Shown here: one piece after another, positions 49,660 through 59,343 of the stretch
Numbering within the stretch: the stretch's first letter is position 1
Layout of the letters: the number at the start of each line of letters is the position of its first letter
DNA from: JAWVFM01 sp963771655
GTDB taxonomy: Bacteria; Actinomycetota; Thermoleophilia; Solirubrobacterales; 70-9
Reading direction: 5' to 3'
NCBI GenBank assembly: GCA_963771655.1
Contig: CAVYUG010000008.1
Span: 1-64,000, forward strand
DNA: 64,000 nt
Notes under the pieces: generated by a model
Told to the model about the DNA's origin: nothing
The model's input: only the letters and a program-made list of their open reading frames with translations
The model's database searches: none
Translations under genes and position numbers: made by a program

Positions 49660-51249
49660 ATGAGCGCTGAGCAACAGGTATCGCCCGCCGATCGGGTTCA
49701 CATCTTCGACACCACGCTGCGTGACGGCGAGCAGTCGCCGGGCATCTCGCTCAACACCCAGGAAAAGGTCGAGATCGCGCAGCAGCTCGCGCGCCTCGGG
49801 GTCGACGTGATCGAGGCGGGGTTTCCGATCACCTCGCCGGGCGACTTCGAGGCGGTGGAGGCGATCTCGCGCGCAGTGGAGGGCCCCGTGGTCTGCAGCC
49901 TGGCACGCACTCACAAGGCCGACATCGATGCCGCATGGAACGCGATCAAGGACTCGGAGCGCCCCCGAATCCACACCTTCATCTCGACGTCCGACATCCA
50001 CATCGAGCACCAGCTCCAGACGACGCGCGAGGATGTGAAGGGTCAGGCCAAGGCGGCCGTGGCGCTGGCCAAGTCGTACTGCGAGGACGTCGAGTTCTCG
50101 CCGATGGACGCCACGCGGGCCGACGCGGAGTTCACCGCCGAGGTTTGCGCGATCGCCGTCGAGGAGGGCGCGACGGTCGTCAACATCCCCGACACGGTCG
50201 GCTACACGACGCCCGGGGAGTACGCGGCCTACTTCGCCCGGCTCTACGAGCTGGTGCCGGATCTGCACGGCGTGCGGACCTCGGTCCACTGCCACGATGA
50301 CCTGGGTCTCGCCGTTGCCAACTCTTACGCCGGCGTCCTCGCGGGAGCGCGACAGGTGGAGTGCGCCGTCAACGGAATCGGCGAGCGGGCCGGGAACTGC
50401 TCGCTCGAGGAGATCGTGATGCTGCTACGGACTCGCCGCGACGTCCACGGCCTCGATACGAACGCCAACGCGCGCGAGCTCGCGCGGACGAGCCGAATGG
50501 TCTCCCGGTTCACCGGCTACGCCGTGCAGCCGAACAAGGCCGTGGTCGGCCGCAACGCGTTCGCCCACGAGTCCGGCATCCACCAGGACGGCGTGCTGAA
50601 GGAGCGGACGACCTACGAGATCATGGACGCCACCGAGGTCGGCCTCGAGTCGAACTCGATCGTCCTGGGCAAGCATTCCGGCCGCCATGCGCTGCGCGAC
50701 GCCCTGGAGCAGCTCGGGTTCAAGGTCGAGGGCAACGCGCTGAACCAGGCGTTCGTCGCCTTCAAGGAGATTGCCGACCGCAAGAAGCAGGTGACCGCGC
50801 TCGACCTCGAGGCGATCGTCTCCGACCAGGTCCGCGAGGGCACCGAGCGCTACGAGCTCGCCTGGTTCGAGGTCGAGGCCGGGTCGCGCCGGCCGCCGAA
50901 CGCACGCGTCGGCGTCACGACCCCTGCGGGCGAGGAGGTGGTCGGCGAGGCGTCCGGGGACGGGCCGGTCGACGCGATCTTCGTCGCGATCCAGAACGCA
51001 ACCGGGGTGGAGTGCGATCTGCGCCAGTACACGGTCTCCGCGGTCACCGAGGGTGAGGACGCCCTCGGCGAGGTGACGGTGATGCTCCGCGCCGCCGGCC
51101 GCCTCGCGAGCGGTCAGGGCGTGGCCACCGACATCCTCGAGGCGTCGGCCAGGGCCTACGTCCGGGCGCTGTCGAACGCGCTCGAGGGGGCTGCGGTCCG
51201 CGAGGCCGAGGCGGTCGCCGCGGATGCGGCGCGCGAGCGCACGCCGTAG
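49660..51249 (+). CDS. leuA: 2-Isopropylmalate synthase
   Basis: 529 residues, LeuA type I length. FDTTLRDGEQSPG (17-28) holds the catalytic Arg and metal Asp, and HCHDDLG (about 208-214) supplies the metal histidines. GRNAFAHESGIHQDG follows. The C-terminal regulatory domain (about 390-515) with VECDLRQYTVSAVTEGEDALGEV binds leucine. It condenses acetyl-CoA and 2-oxoisovalerate. The leader contains a leucine leader peptide and repeat copy C, so expression is probably leucine-controlled both by attenuation and by feedback. Ribosome-binding site GAGGAGGAGG. Confidence 0.95.
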   Translation: MSAEQQVSPADRVHIFDTTLRDGEQSPGISLNTQEKVEIAQQLARLGVDVIEAGFPITSPGDFEAVEAISRAVEGPVVCSLARTHKADIDAAWNAIKDSERPRIHTFISTSDIHIEHQLQTTREDVKGQAKAAVALAKSYCEDVEFSPMDATRADAEFTAEVCAIAVEEGATVVNIPDTVGYTTPGEYAAYFARLYELVPDLHGVRTSVHCHDDLGLAVANSYAGVLAGARQVECAVNGIGERAGNCSLEEIVMLLRTRRDVHGLDTNANARELARTSRMVSRFTGYAVQPNKAVVGRNAFAHESGIHQDGVLKERTTYEIMDATEVGLESNSIVLGKHSGRHALRDALEQLGFKVEGNALNQAFVAFKEIADRKKQVTALDLEAIVSDQVREGTERYELAWFEVEAGSRRPPNARVGVTTPAGEEVVGEASGDGPVDAIFVAIQNATGVECDLRQYTVSAVTEGEDALGEVTVMLRAAGRLASGQGVATDILEASARAYVRALSNALEGAAVREAEAVAADAARERTP

Positions 51250-51252
51250 GCT
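51247..51252 (+). promoter_or_regulatory. -10 box TAGGCT formed by the leuA stop
   Basis: The leuA TAG is the first half of TAGGCT, which ends 6 nt before the ATG of the SDR gene. Confidence 0.35.
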
Positions 51253-51258
51253 GGCCGC

Positions 51259-52005
51259 ATGGGATCGCTCGACGGCCGCAGGGTCCTCATCACCGGCGCC
51301 TCGTCGGGGATCGGTGAAGCGACCGCGCTCGCGCTCGTCGGAGAGGGCGCCGCTGTCGCGCTCGGCGCTCGGCGCAAGGAACGGCTCGACGAGCTGGCGG
51401 CGACGATCGAGCGCGAGGGCGGCAAGGCGGTCGCGATCCAGGCCGACATCGCCGACGAGGAGCAGGCGACGTCGCTGGTCGAGGGCGCGCACGAGGCCCT
51501 CGGTGGTCTCGACGGCCTGATCAACAACGCCGGCGTCATGCTGCTCGGACCGATCCAGGGCGCCGACACGAGCGAGTGGCGGCGGATGATCGAGGTCAAT
51601 CTCCTCGGCCTCCTCTACTGCACGAACGCCGCGGTGCCGCTGCTCCGCGACGGCGGCGGGGGGGACGTCGTCAACGTCTCGTCCGTCGCCGGGCGAATCG
51701 CGAGCCTGGGCAGCGGCGTCTACAACATGACCAAGTGGGGTGTGGTCGGGTTCTCCGAGTCGCTGCGTCAGGAGGGCACCCACATCGGGGTGCGGGTGAC
51801 GTGCATCGAGCCGGGCTTCGTCGAGACCGAGCTGCAGGGGCACAACACGAACCCGATCGTCGTCGAGCAGATCGAGAAGATGCGGCAGAGCACCGAGGTC
51901 CTGGAGGCCCGTGACATCGCGAACGCGGTCGTCTACGCCCTCAGCCAGCCCAAGCGGGTCTCGATAAACGAGATCCTCGTGCGCCCCAGCAACCAGACGC
52001 GCTAG
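51259..52005 (+). CDS. Short-chain dehydrogenase/reductase
   Basis: 248 residues, classical SDR. The cofactor motif is TGASSGIGEATAL (13-25) with an NADP-favouring arginine in LGARRKERL. NNAGVMLLG, the serine in NVSSVAGR and YNMTKW give the Ser-Tyr-Lys triad. YCTNAAVPLL and GFVETEL are typical. The tail SINEILVRPSNQTR is the end seen in the YdfG-like oxidoreductase group (serine/3-hydroxy acid type). The substrate is unknown. It lies inside the leu cluster between leuA and the XRE-cupin regulator, but no leucine step needs an SDR, so it may be a passenger. Confidence 0.87.
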   Translation: MGSLDGRRVLITGASSGIGEATALALVGEGAAVALGARRKERLDELAATIEREGGKAVAIQADIADEEQATSLVEGAHEALGGLDGLINNAGVMLLGPIQGADTSEWRRMIEVNLLGLLYCTNAAVPLLRDGGGGDVVNVSSVAGRIASLGSGVYNMTKWGVVGFSESLRQEGTHIGVRVTCIEPGFVETELQGHNTNPIVVEQIEKMRQSTEVLEARDIANAVVYALSQPKRVSINEILVRPSNQTR

Positions 52006-52010
52006 ACAAT

Positions 52011-52028
52011 CGTACGTGATAACGTACG
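52011..52028. promoter_or_regulatory. Palindromic operator in front of the XRE-cupin gene
   Basis: CGTACGT, 4 nt (GATA), then ACGTACG is a perfect inverted repeat. TAACGT (52020-52025) inside it fits a -10 box 10 nt before the ATG. A dimeric repressor bound here would cover the promoter, so autoregulation by the XRE-cupin protein is likely. Confidence 0.6.
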
Positions 52029-52035
52029 GGCCACG

Positions 52036-52635
52036 ATGAGCGCGCAGGCGACGCAGGCGCACGCGGACACGCAGAACGGGGCGATTGGGAAGCGCGTGCG
52101 CGCCCTCCGCGAGGGCATGGATCTCTCCCTTCGCGACCTCGCTGCCCGCTCCGGCGTCAGCGCGCCGATGCTTTCGCAGGTCGAGCGCGGGGAGACGAGC
52201 CCCACGCTCGCGGTCGCGGCCCGTATCGCCGCGGGCCTCGAGCTCAGCCTCTCCCAGCTTCTGCGCCTCGACGAGGGAAGCCACCTCACGATCGTCCGCG
52301 CCGGCGAGGGACGATCCCGTGTGCGAGGCGGCCACCGGACCGAGGAGCTCACGCCGCCACTCCCCGGCCAGCGCGCCGACGCGTCCCTCCACGAGCTCGC
52401 GCCGGCGGCGAGCACCGGCGGACCGGATGACCCGCCCCTGCACGAGCCGGGCAGTCGCGAGACAGCGATCGTGCTCGACGGCGAACTGACGCTCGAGGTC
52501 GATGGAGAGCGCCGCGTTCTCGATGCGGGTGACAGCGTCACGTTCGACGCCGACCTTTCGCACTGCTTCCGCAACGATGGCACCGAGCCGACCCGGTTCA
52601 TCGCCGTGGTCGCAGCAGGCCTGCGGAGGGGCTGA
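52036..52635 (+). CDS. XRE-family regulator with a C-terminal cupin domain
   Basis: 199 residues. HTH_3 at about 15-70: IGKRVRALREGMDLSLRDLAARSGVSAPMLSQVERGETSP. A cupin sensor at about 110-195 (HEPGSRETAIVLDGELTLEVDGERRVLDAGDSVTFDADLSHCFRN) contains one usual metal histidine, and the first motif lacks the classic HxH. Regulators of this plan control amino-acid, polyamine or antibiotic-resistance genes. Its stop overlaps leuC by 1 nt, so it is part of the leuCD operon and may regulate it. A perfect palindrome overlies its promoter. Confidence 0.88.
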   Translation: MSAQATQAHADTQNGAIGKRVRALREGMDLSLRDLAARSGVSAPMLSQVERGETSPTLAVAARIAAGLELSLSQLLRLDEGSHLTIVRAGEGRSRVRGGHRTEELTPPLPGQRADASLHELAPAASTGGPDDPPLHEPGSRETAIVLDGELTLEVDGERRVLDAGDSVTFDADLSHCFRNDGTEPTRFIAVVAAGLRRG

Positions 52636-54029
52636 TGGCACAGACGCTGTTCGACAAGATCTGGGCCGCCCACGAGGTCGCCGACGGCCTGATCTACATC
52701 GATCTTCACCTCGTCCACGAGGTGACCTCGCCCCAGGCCTTCGACGGCCTCCGGCTGGAGGGCCGCAAGGTCCGGCGGCCCGACCGCACGCTCGCCACTG
52801 CCGACCACAACGTGCCGACCGACGGCACGCCTGCGGCGCGCCTGATCACCGACGAGCTCTCGCGCGTCCAGGTCGAGACGCTGGAGCGAAACTGCGAGGA
52901 GTTCGGCATCCCGATCTACTCCCTCGGCTCCGATCGACAGGGGATCGTTCACGTGATCGGCCCCGAGCTCGCCGTCACCCAGCCGGGGATGACGATCGTC
53001 TGCGGCGACAGCCACACCTCGACCCACGGCGCCTTCGGTGCCCTCGCGTTCGGGATCGGGACCTCCGAGGTCGAGCACGTGCTCGCCACCCAGTGCATGG
53101 TCCAGCGCAGGCCGAAGACGATGCGCATCCTCTACACGGGGGAGGCCGGCCCGGGCGTCACCGCAAAGGACCTGATCCTGGCGACGATCGGGCGGCTCGG
53201 GACCGGCGGCATGGTCGGGCACGCCGTGGAGTACGCGGGGCCCGCCATCGAGGCGCTGTCCATGGAGGGCCGGATGACCGTCTGCAACATGACCATCGAG
53301 GGCGGAGGTCGCGCCGGGATGGTCGCGCCCGACGAGGTGACCTTCGAGTGGATCGAGGGCCGCCCGGCCGCGCCAGAGGACTTCGAGGCCGCGGTCGAGC
53401 GGTGGCGCACGCTGCCAACGGAGGACGGCGCGAGCTTCGACAGCCAGGTCGAGATCGACGCGTCCGAGATCTCGCCGATGGTCACCTGGGGAACGAACCC
53501 CGGCATGGTCACGGAGGTGACCGGAGAGGTCCCGGATCCCACCGCCTGGGGAGAGGGCCCGGCCGACCGCGAGGTGGCGGAGCGCGCCCTCGCCTACATG
53601 GCCCTCGAGCCCGGCACGCCGATCGGCGAGATCCCGCTCGACCGCGTCTTCATCGGCTCCTGCACGAACTCGCGAATCGGCGACCTTCGCGAGGCGGCGC
53701 GGATGGTCGAGGGCAGGCGCGTGGCCGACTCGATCCGGGCGATGGTCGTCCCCGGCTCCCAGCAGGTGCGCGCGCAGGCCGAGAACGAGGGGCTCGACAG
53801 GATCTTCGCGGACGCCGGGTTCGAGTGGCGCACGGCGGGCTGCTCGATGTGCCTCGGGATGAACCCGGACATCCTCTCCCCGGGCGAGCGCTGCGCCTCG
53901 ACCTCGAACCGCAACTTCGAGGGCCGCCAGGGCCGTGGTGGGCGCACGCATCTGGTCTCGCCGCGAATGGCCGCGGCAGCCGCGATCGAGGGGCGCTTCG
54001 TCGACATCCGCGACTGGAACGGCGCATGA
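52635..54029 (+). CDS. leuC: 3-Isopropylmalate dehydratase large subunit
   Basis: 464 residues. Aconitase family: the 4Fe-4S cysteines are in GSCTNSR (about 341) and CSMCLGMNPD (about 402 and 405). The DHNVPT histidine, CGDSHTSTHGAFG and GTSEVEHVLATQC are all typical. The last segment (SNRNFEGRQGRGGRTHLVSP) is specific to LeuC. With LeuD it isomerises 2-isopropylmalate to 3-isopropylmalate, and also citramalate to methylmalate in the citramalate route to isoleucine. It overlaps both neighbours (XRE-cupin by 1 nt, leuD by 4 nt). Confidence 0.96.
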   Translation: MAQTLFDKIWAAHEVADGLIYIDLHLVHEVTSPQAFDGLRLEGRKVRRPDRTLATADHNVPTDGTPAARLITDELSRVQVETLERNCEEFGIPIYSLGSDRQGIVHVIGPELAVTQPGMTIVCGDSHTSTHGAFGALAFGIGTSEVEHVLATQCMVQRRPKTMRILYTGEAGPGVTAKDLILATIGRLGTGGMVGHAVEYAGPAIEALSMEGRMTVCNMTIEGGGRAGMVAPDEVTFEWIEGRPAAPEDFEAAVERWRTLPTEDGASFDSQVEIDASEISPMVTWGTNPGMVTEVTGEVPDPTAWGEGPADREVAERALAYMALEPGTPIGEIPLDRVFIGSCTNSRIGDLREAARMVEGRRVADSIRAMVVPGSQQVRAQAENEGLDRIFADAGFEWRTAGCSMCLGMNPDILSPGERCASTSNRNFEGRQGRGGRTHLVSPRMAAAAAIEGRFVDIRDWNGA

Positions 54030-54592
54030 GGGCCGTCGACGTCATCGAGGGGAAGGTCTCGGTGCTCGACCGCGCCGACGTCGACACCGACCAGATCATC
54101 CCGAAGCAGTTCCTGAAGAGGGTCGAGCGCACCGGCTTCGGAGAGTTCCTCTTCTACGACTGGCTGCGCGACGGGGAAATCGAGCTCGAGCCGAACCCGA
54201 TCCTCGTCGCCGGCCGCAATTTCGGATGCGGCTCGTCACGCGAGCACGCGCCCTGGGCGCTCGAGGACTTCGGCTTCGAGGCGATCATCGCCCCCTCCTT
54301 CGGCGACATCTTCTACGCCAACTGCACGAAGATCGGCCTCCTGCCGGTGATCCTCGACGAAGCGCATTGCCGCGCGATCGCCGACGCGGGCGAGGCCCGA
54401 ATCGACGTCGACGACCAGACCGTCAACTCCGCTGACGGGGTCTTCGAATTCGAGATCGACGAGGAGGTGAAGCACCGCCTGCTTCGCGGCCTCGACGACA
54501 TCGGGTTGACGCTCCAGCGCTCGGGCGAGATCGACGCGTTCGAGGCGGCGGGAAGGTCGGAGGTCGCGCCGTTGACCAGCGACCTCCGGTGA
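54026..54592 (+). CDS. leuD: 3-Isopropylmalate dehydratase small subunit
   Basis: 188 residues from the ATG at 54026, overlapping the leuC stop (ATGA). The swivel-domain motifs DTDQIIPKQFL, GRNFGCGSSREHAPWAL and APSFGDIFYANCTKIGLLPV are complete. It pairs with LeuC. Its stop overlaps the start of a methyltransferase (GTGA). Confidence 0.95.
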   Translation: MRAVDVIEGKVSVLDRADVDTDQIIPKQFLKRVERTGFGEFLFYDWLRDGEIELEPNPILVAGRNFGCGSSREHAPWALEDFGFEAIIAPSFGDIFYANCTKIGLLPVILDEAHCRAIADAGEARIDVDDQTVNSADGVFEFEIDEEVKHRLLRGLDDIGLTLQRSGEIDAFEAAGRSEVAPLTSDLR

Positions 54593-55350
54593 ACGCGACC
54601 ACCTGGGACGCCGAGGCCTACGACCGCCAGGCGGCGCCGCAGCTCGCGTGGGGGCGCGTGGTCGGAGAGCGTCTCGGCCTTCGTGGCGACGAGACCGTCC
54701 TCGACGCCGGATGCGGAAGCGGCAGGGTCACGGCGCTCCTGCTCGAGCGCCTTCCCAAGGGCCGCGTGATCGGCGTCGACGCCTCCCCAGACATGATCGA
54801 GAAGGCCGAGGCCGCGATCGGGGACGATGAGCGCGTCGAGTTACTGGTCCAGAACCTCCTCGACCTCGAGGTCTCCGAGCCCGTCGACGCGATCTTCTCG
54901 AGCGCCGTCTTCCATTGGATCCTGGAGCACGAGCGCCTTTTCCAGCGCCTTCACGCCGCGCTTCGACCCGGTGGTCGGCTCGAGGCGCAGTGCGGGGGAG
55001 CCGGGAACATCGCCGAGATCGAGCGGGTGATCGACTCCCTGTCGGGCGACGAGCGATTCTCGCCGTACCTGCGGCCCGAGCAGCGCGCGTGGAACTACGC
55101 GAGCGTCGGCGACACCGAGCTCCGCCTGCAGAGGGTCGGCTTCGAGACCGAGCGGGTGTGGCTCGAGCCCTGGCCGGTCACCCCTCGCGACCCGCGCGGC
55201 TTTCTCTCGACCGTGATCCTGCCGTGGCACCTCGACCGGCTTCCGGAGGAGCTCCACGACCAGTTCCTCGACGTGGTGCTCGGGGGCATGCCGAGGCCGC
55301 TCGTCGTGGAGTACGTGCGGCTCAACATCTCGGCCCGCCGCCCGGCCTGA
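54589..55350 (+). CDS. SAM-dependent methyltransferase, trans-aconitate methyltransferase-like
   Basis: 253 residues, GTG start overlapping the leuD stop. Class I fold: LDAGCGSGRVTALLLERL (motif I), GVDASPDMIEKAEAAI, and motif IV/V AIFSSAVFHWILEHERLF followed by LRPGGRLEAQCGG. The WDAEAYDRQAAPQLAWG start and FHWILEH region match the Tam (trans-aconitate 2-methyltransferase) branch. Tam and the yeast relative Tmt1 methylate trans-aconitate, and Tmt1 also methylates 3-isopropylmalate. Coupling to leuD therefore makes a tricarboxylate or isopropylmalate substrate attractive. Confidence 0.85.
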   Translation: MNATTWDAEAYDRQAAPQLAWGRVVGERLGLRGDETVLDAGCGSGRVTALLLERLPKGRVIGVDASPDMIEKAEAAIGDDERVELLVQNLLDLEVSEPVDAIFSSAVFHWILEHERLFQRLHAALRPGGRLEAQCGGAGNIAEIERVIDSLSGDERFSPYLRPEQRAWNYASVGDTELRLQRVGFETERVWLEPWPVTPRDPRGFLSTVILPWHLDRLPEELHDQFLDVVLGGMPRPLVVEYVRLNISARRPA

Positions 55351-55358
55351 CGCGTCAA

Positions 55359-55364
55359 TATCCT
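55359..55364 (+). promoter_or_regulatory. -10 box TATCCT before the propeller-phosphoesterase
   Basis: TATCCT ends 7 nt before the GTG at 55372. The gene may thus be transcribed separately from the leu genes. Confidence 0.4.
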
Positions 55365-55371
55365 CGACGCG

Positions 55372-58143
55372 GTGCGCGGGACGGCCTCCATGCCATGGAT
55401 TGCACGGCTCGTGGTCGTGGTCGCCGTCCTCGTCGCGGGGGCCGCGGCCGTTGCGGCGACCCGGAACGCCACGTCTGGTCGCATCGGCCCGAAGAACCGG
55501 ATCCAGCCAAACGGCCGCAGGGTCGTGCCCGCGGGCAAGCTCACGAAGCTCGGAAACCATCCCTACGGCGGGACGCTGACGCCCGACGGCCGCTACCTGT
55601 GGACGCTGTCCGCCGGTCGGGGCATCAACGACATCCGCATCGTCGCGATGAGCGGGCCCAGGCGCGGCAAGGTGATCCAGAAGCTCGTTATGCCAGGGCT
55701 CTCGGGCGGGATCGTCATGGATCCGACCCGCCGGGTCGCGTACGTGTCGGGGCTGCGGGCGTCGCCGCACGCGGATGAGACGCCTCCCGCGAGGGTGCCG
55801 GGCCAGCAGGGCGACGTCATCCAGGCGCTCTCCTACTCGAAGCGGAGCGGCAGGGCGAGGTACTCGGGGCTGATCGGAGTGCCGCCGCCGCCGACCGCGC
55901 CGCCATACCAGGAGTTCCCGCCAAACGCCACCGCCGTGGAGTCCTATCCGCAGGAGCTGGCGATCTCGCCCGACGGCAAGACGCTCCTCGCGGCGCTCAA
56001 CCTCGCCGATGCAGCGGCTGTGATCGACACCAAGACGAAGTCGGTGCGCTACGTCGAGACGGGCCACTACCCCTACGGCGCCGTGATCGACCGCGCGGGT
56101 CACGGGTTCGTCTCCAACGAGACCGATGGCACCGTCTCGGTGATCGACCTCGCGAACGCCACCAAGACCGGCGACATCCAGGCCGGCCCCCACCTCTCCC
56201 ACCCGGAGGGAATGGCGATTGACCCGAAGCTCCCCCGCGCCTATCTGGCGATTACCGCGGACGACCAGATCGCCGTGATCGACACCGACGCCGGCAAGGT
56301 CGAGCGCACGCTCTCGGTGGCCCGTCCGCAGGGCAACGGCTCGGCGCCGGTTCGCGTCAGCGTCACCCCCGACGGCTGCTGGCTCCTGGCGGCGGACTCC
56401 GGCGAGGACGCGATCGCCGTTTTCGCCCTCCCCGGCAAGGACGGGAAGACGTGCGGCAGCGGCAAGCGCCGGCCGCGCCCCTGGGAGCTCGTCGGGCGTG
56501 TCCCGACGGCCGCCTACCCCGTCGCGGCGCAGGTCGCGAGGGGCGGGCTCATGGCGTGGGTGACGGCGAAGGGCCTGGGCGTCGGCCCCAACCCGCACGG
56601 CCCCAACCCGAACTCGCCGAACGACTCCGACGACAACATCAACAGCTTCCAGTACCTGCCCTCGATCGTCCGTGGTGAGTCGGGGATTCTGCGGTTCCCC
56701 GGCGTTGCGAAGCTTCGCCGGCTGACCCCGAAGGCCGATCGCGAGATCGTTCCCACCAACAGCCGGACGCCGCCGCCGGGCACGCCACTTCGGGCCGGCG
56801 GGCCCATCAAGCATGTCTTCTACGTCGTGCGCGAGAACCGCACCTACGACCAGGTGCTGGGCGACGATCCGCGCGGCGACGGCGACAAGCACCTGACCCT
56901 GTTCGGCAAGAGGGTGACGCCGAACCTTCACGCGCTCGTCAAGCGCTTCCCGCTCCTCGACCACGTCTACGCCGATTCCGAGGCCTCCATCGACGGCCAC
57001 TACTGGACGGCCGCCGGCGCGGTGTCGGACTACGTGATCCGAAGCTGGCACCAGAACTACGCGGGCCGCGGCCGGCCGTACGACTTCGGTGCCTACGAGG
57101 TGAGCGCGCCGCCGAAGGGGTACGTCTTCGAGCGGCTCATCGACTCCAAGATCCCGTTCTTCAACTATGGCGAGGCGCTGGCGGGCCTTTCGCCGTTCCC
57201 CGACAAGGACCGGACGGCCGAGGAGACGGCGACGGCTGCGGAGGTCCTCGCGAACTCCGACGTGCAGCTCAACGCGGGCTGCTACGACGGCGACATTGCG
57301 ATATTCGAAAGCCTCGGCACTTCGCTCCCCGTCTTCGACTCGTCGCTCCCACCCGGGGCTAGCCCGCTGGCGCACTCCCGGTACGAGTGCTTCAAGAGTC
57401 GTTTCGAGACCCAGCTCGCCGCGAACAGCGTGCCGGCGTTCAACTACGTCGTGCTCCCGCTCGACCACACTCAGGGCGTGAGCCCCGGCAAGCGGACGCC
57501 CACCGCGGACATAGCGGACAACGACTGGGCGCTCGGGCAGTTCGTCGACGAGATCTCGCACTCCCCGATCTGGAAGAGCTCGATGATCGTGGTACAGGAG
57601 GACGACTCGCAGGACGGCGCCGACCACGTCGATGCGCACAGGATCCCCGCGCTGGCGATCAGCCCGTACACGCGCAAGGGCGCGGTGGTCCACACGCGCT
57701 ACGACCAGCTCTCGCTGCTTCGAAGCGTGGAGCTGGTGCTCGGGCTCCGGCCCAAGTACCTGGCCGAAGCGCTCGCCGTGCCGCTGTACGCCGCCTTCAC
57801 GAAGAAGCCATCGAACGCGGCGCCCTACAGCGCCGTCGTGCCCAAGGTCAACATGACGGCCAGGAACCCGAACAGTGCGGCCAACCGGCGCGCCTCGGCC
57901 GGCCTCAACCTCGAGTTCCTCGACCAGGTGCCGCAGCGCCGGCTGGACGCCATTCTCTGGCGCTACCGACACGGGCGCCACTCGGTGCCGCCGCCGGCCG
58001 GGCCCAACGCATCCGCGACCGACAGCCGCGGGGCCGACAAGGCCGACCTGGCCGACGAGCTCGACGGCAAGGACCTCCGCGACCTTCGCGAGGCCTTCCG
58101 CGAGCATCCGCTGGCGCCGCTCCCGAAGCATCCCGGCGGGTAG
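55372..58143 (+). CDS. Secreted beta-propeller/phosphoesterase fusion protein
   Basis: 923 residues, GTG start; a methionine 6 codons later is an alternative. A signal peptide or anchor (PWIARLVVVVAVLVAGAAAVAA) leads to a YVTN-type propeller (about 55-400): GGTLTPDGRYLWTLS, QELAISPDGKTLLAALNLA, GYPYGAVID-like blades and VSVTPDGCWLLAADSGEDAI. A phosphoesterase/phospholipase C-like domain (about 475-830) follows: FYVVRENRTYDQVLGDD, a threonine/serine region SEASIDGHYWTAAG, and VQEDDSQDGADHVDAHR. The arrangement is the YncE/alkaline-phosphatase-family fusion. It would hydrolyse a phosphoester outside the cell. It is out of place within a leucine operon. Confidence 0.85.
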   Translation: MRGTASMPWIARLVVVVAVLVAGAAAVAATRNATSGRIGPKNRIQPNGRRVVPAGKLTKLGNHPYGGTLTPDGRYLWTLSAGRGINDIRIVAMSGPRRGKVIQKLVMPGLSGGIVMDPTRRVAYVSGLRASPHADETPPARVPGQQGDVIQALSYSKRSGRARYSGLIGVPPPPTAPPYQEFPPNATAVESYPQELAISPDGKTLLAALNLADAAAVIDTKTKSVRYVETGHYPYGAVIDRAGHGFVSNETDGTVSVIDLANATKTGDIQAGPHLSHPEGMAIDPKLPRAYLAITADDQIAVIDTDAGKVERTLSVARPQGNGSAPVRVSVTPDGCWLLAADSGEDAIAVFALPGKDGKTCGSGKRRPRPWELVGRVPTAAYPVAAQVARGGLMAWVTAKGLGVGPNPHGPNPNSPNDSDDNINSFQYLPSIVRGESGILRFPGVAKLRRLTPKADREIVPTNSRTPPPGTPLRAGGPIKHVFYVVRENRTYDQVLGDDPRGDGDKHLTLFGKRVTPNLHALVKRFPLLDHVYADSEASIDGHYWTAAGAVSDYVIRSWHQNYAGRGRPYDFGAYEVSAPPKGYVFERLIDSKIPFFNYGEALAGLSPFPDKDRTAEETATAAEVLANSDVQLNAGCYDGDIAIFESLGTSLPVFDSSLPPGASPLAHSRYECFKSRFETQLAANSVPAFNYVVLPLDHTQGVSPGKRTPTADIADNDWALGQFVDEISHSPIWKSSMIVVQEDDSQDGADHVDAHRIPALAISPYTRKGAVVHTRYDQLSLLRSVELVLGLRPKYLAEALAVPLYAAFTKKPSNAAPYSAVVPKVNMTARNPNSAANRRASAGLNLEFLDQVPQRRLDAILWRYRHGRHSVPPPAGPNASATDSRGADKADLADELDGKDLRDLREAFREHPLAPLPKHPGG

Positions 58144-58147
58144 CGCC

Positions 58148-59212
<1,065 letters not shown>

Positions 59213-59245
59213 GGCGGCGCAGGCGGCTCTTGGGTCAGCGGCGTC

Positions 59246-59292
59246 TACGCGGGCGAGTTGACCCGAATAGTTGGGGCAAAGTCCCCCGCGTA
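59246..59292. terminator. Long hairpin between leuB and ilvE
   Basis: TACGCGGG (59246-59253) and CCCGCGTA (59285-59292) are exact reverse complements and close a loop that contains GTTGACC and GGCAAAGTCC. TTACTT follows. It may end leuB transcription. GGGTCA (about 59232) and TGACCC (about 59258) can form an alternative pairing. Confidence 0.4.
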
Positions 59293-59329
59293 TTACTTCG
59301 CTGCCCTAGCCAATCGCTCCCTTGTCGGG

Positions 59330-59335
59330 CATACT
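59330..59335 (+). promoter_or_regulatory. -10-like CATACT before ilvE
   Basis: CATACT ends 8 nt before the ilvE ATG. The first base deviates from TAnnnT. Confidence 0.3.
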
Positions 59336-59343
59336 TGCGCGCC

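Noticed and set aside
59213..59343. T-box or leader peptide before ilvE
   Set aside because: No ATG-initiated ORF with branched-chain codons, and no specifier-loop or antiterminator consensus is visible; only a long hairpin and a shared short motif.
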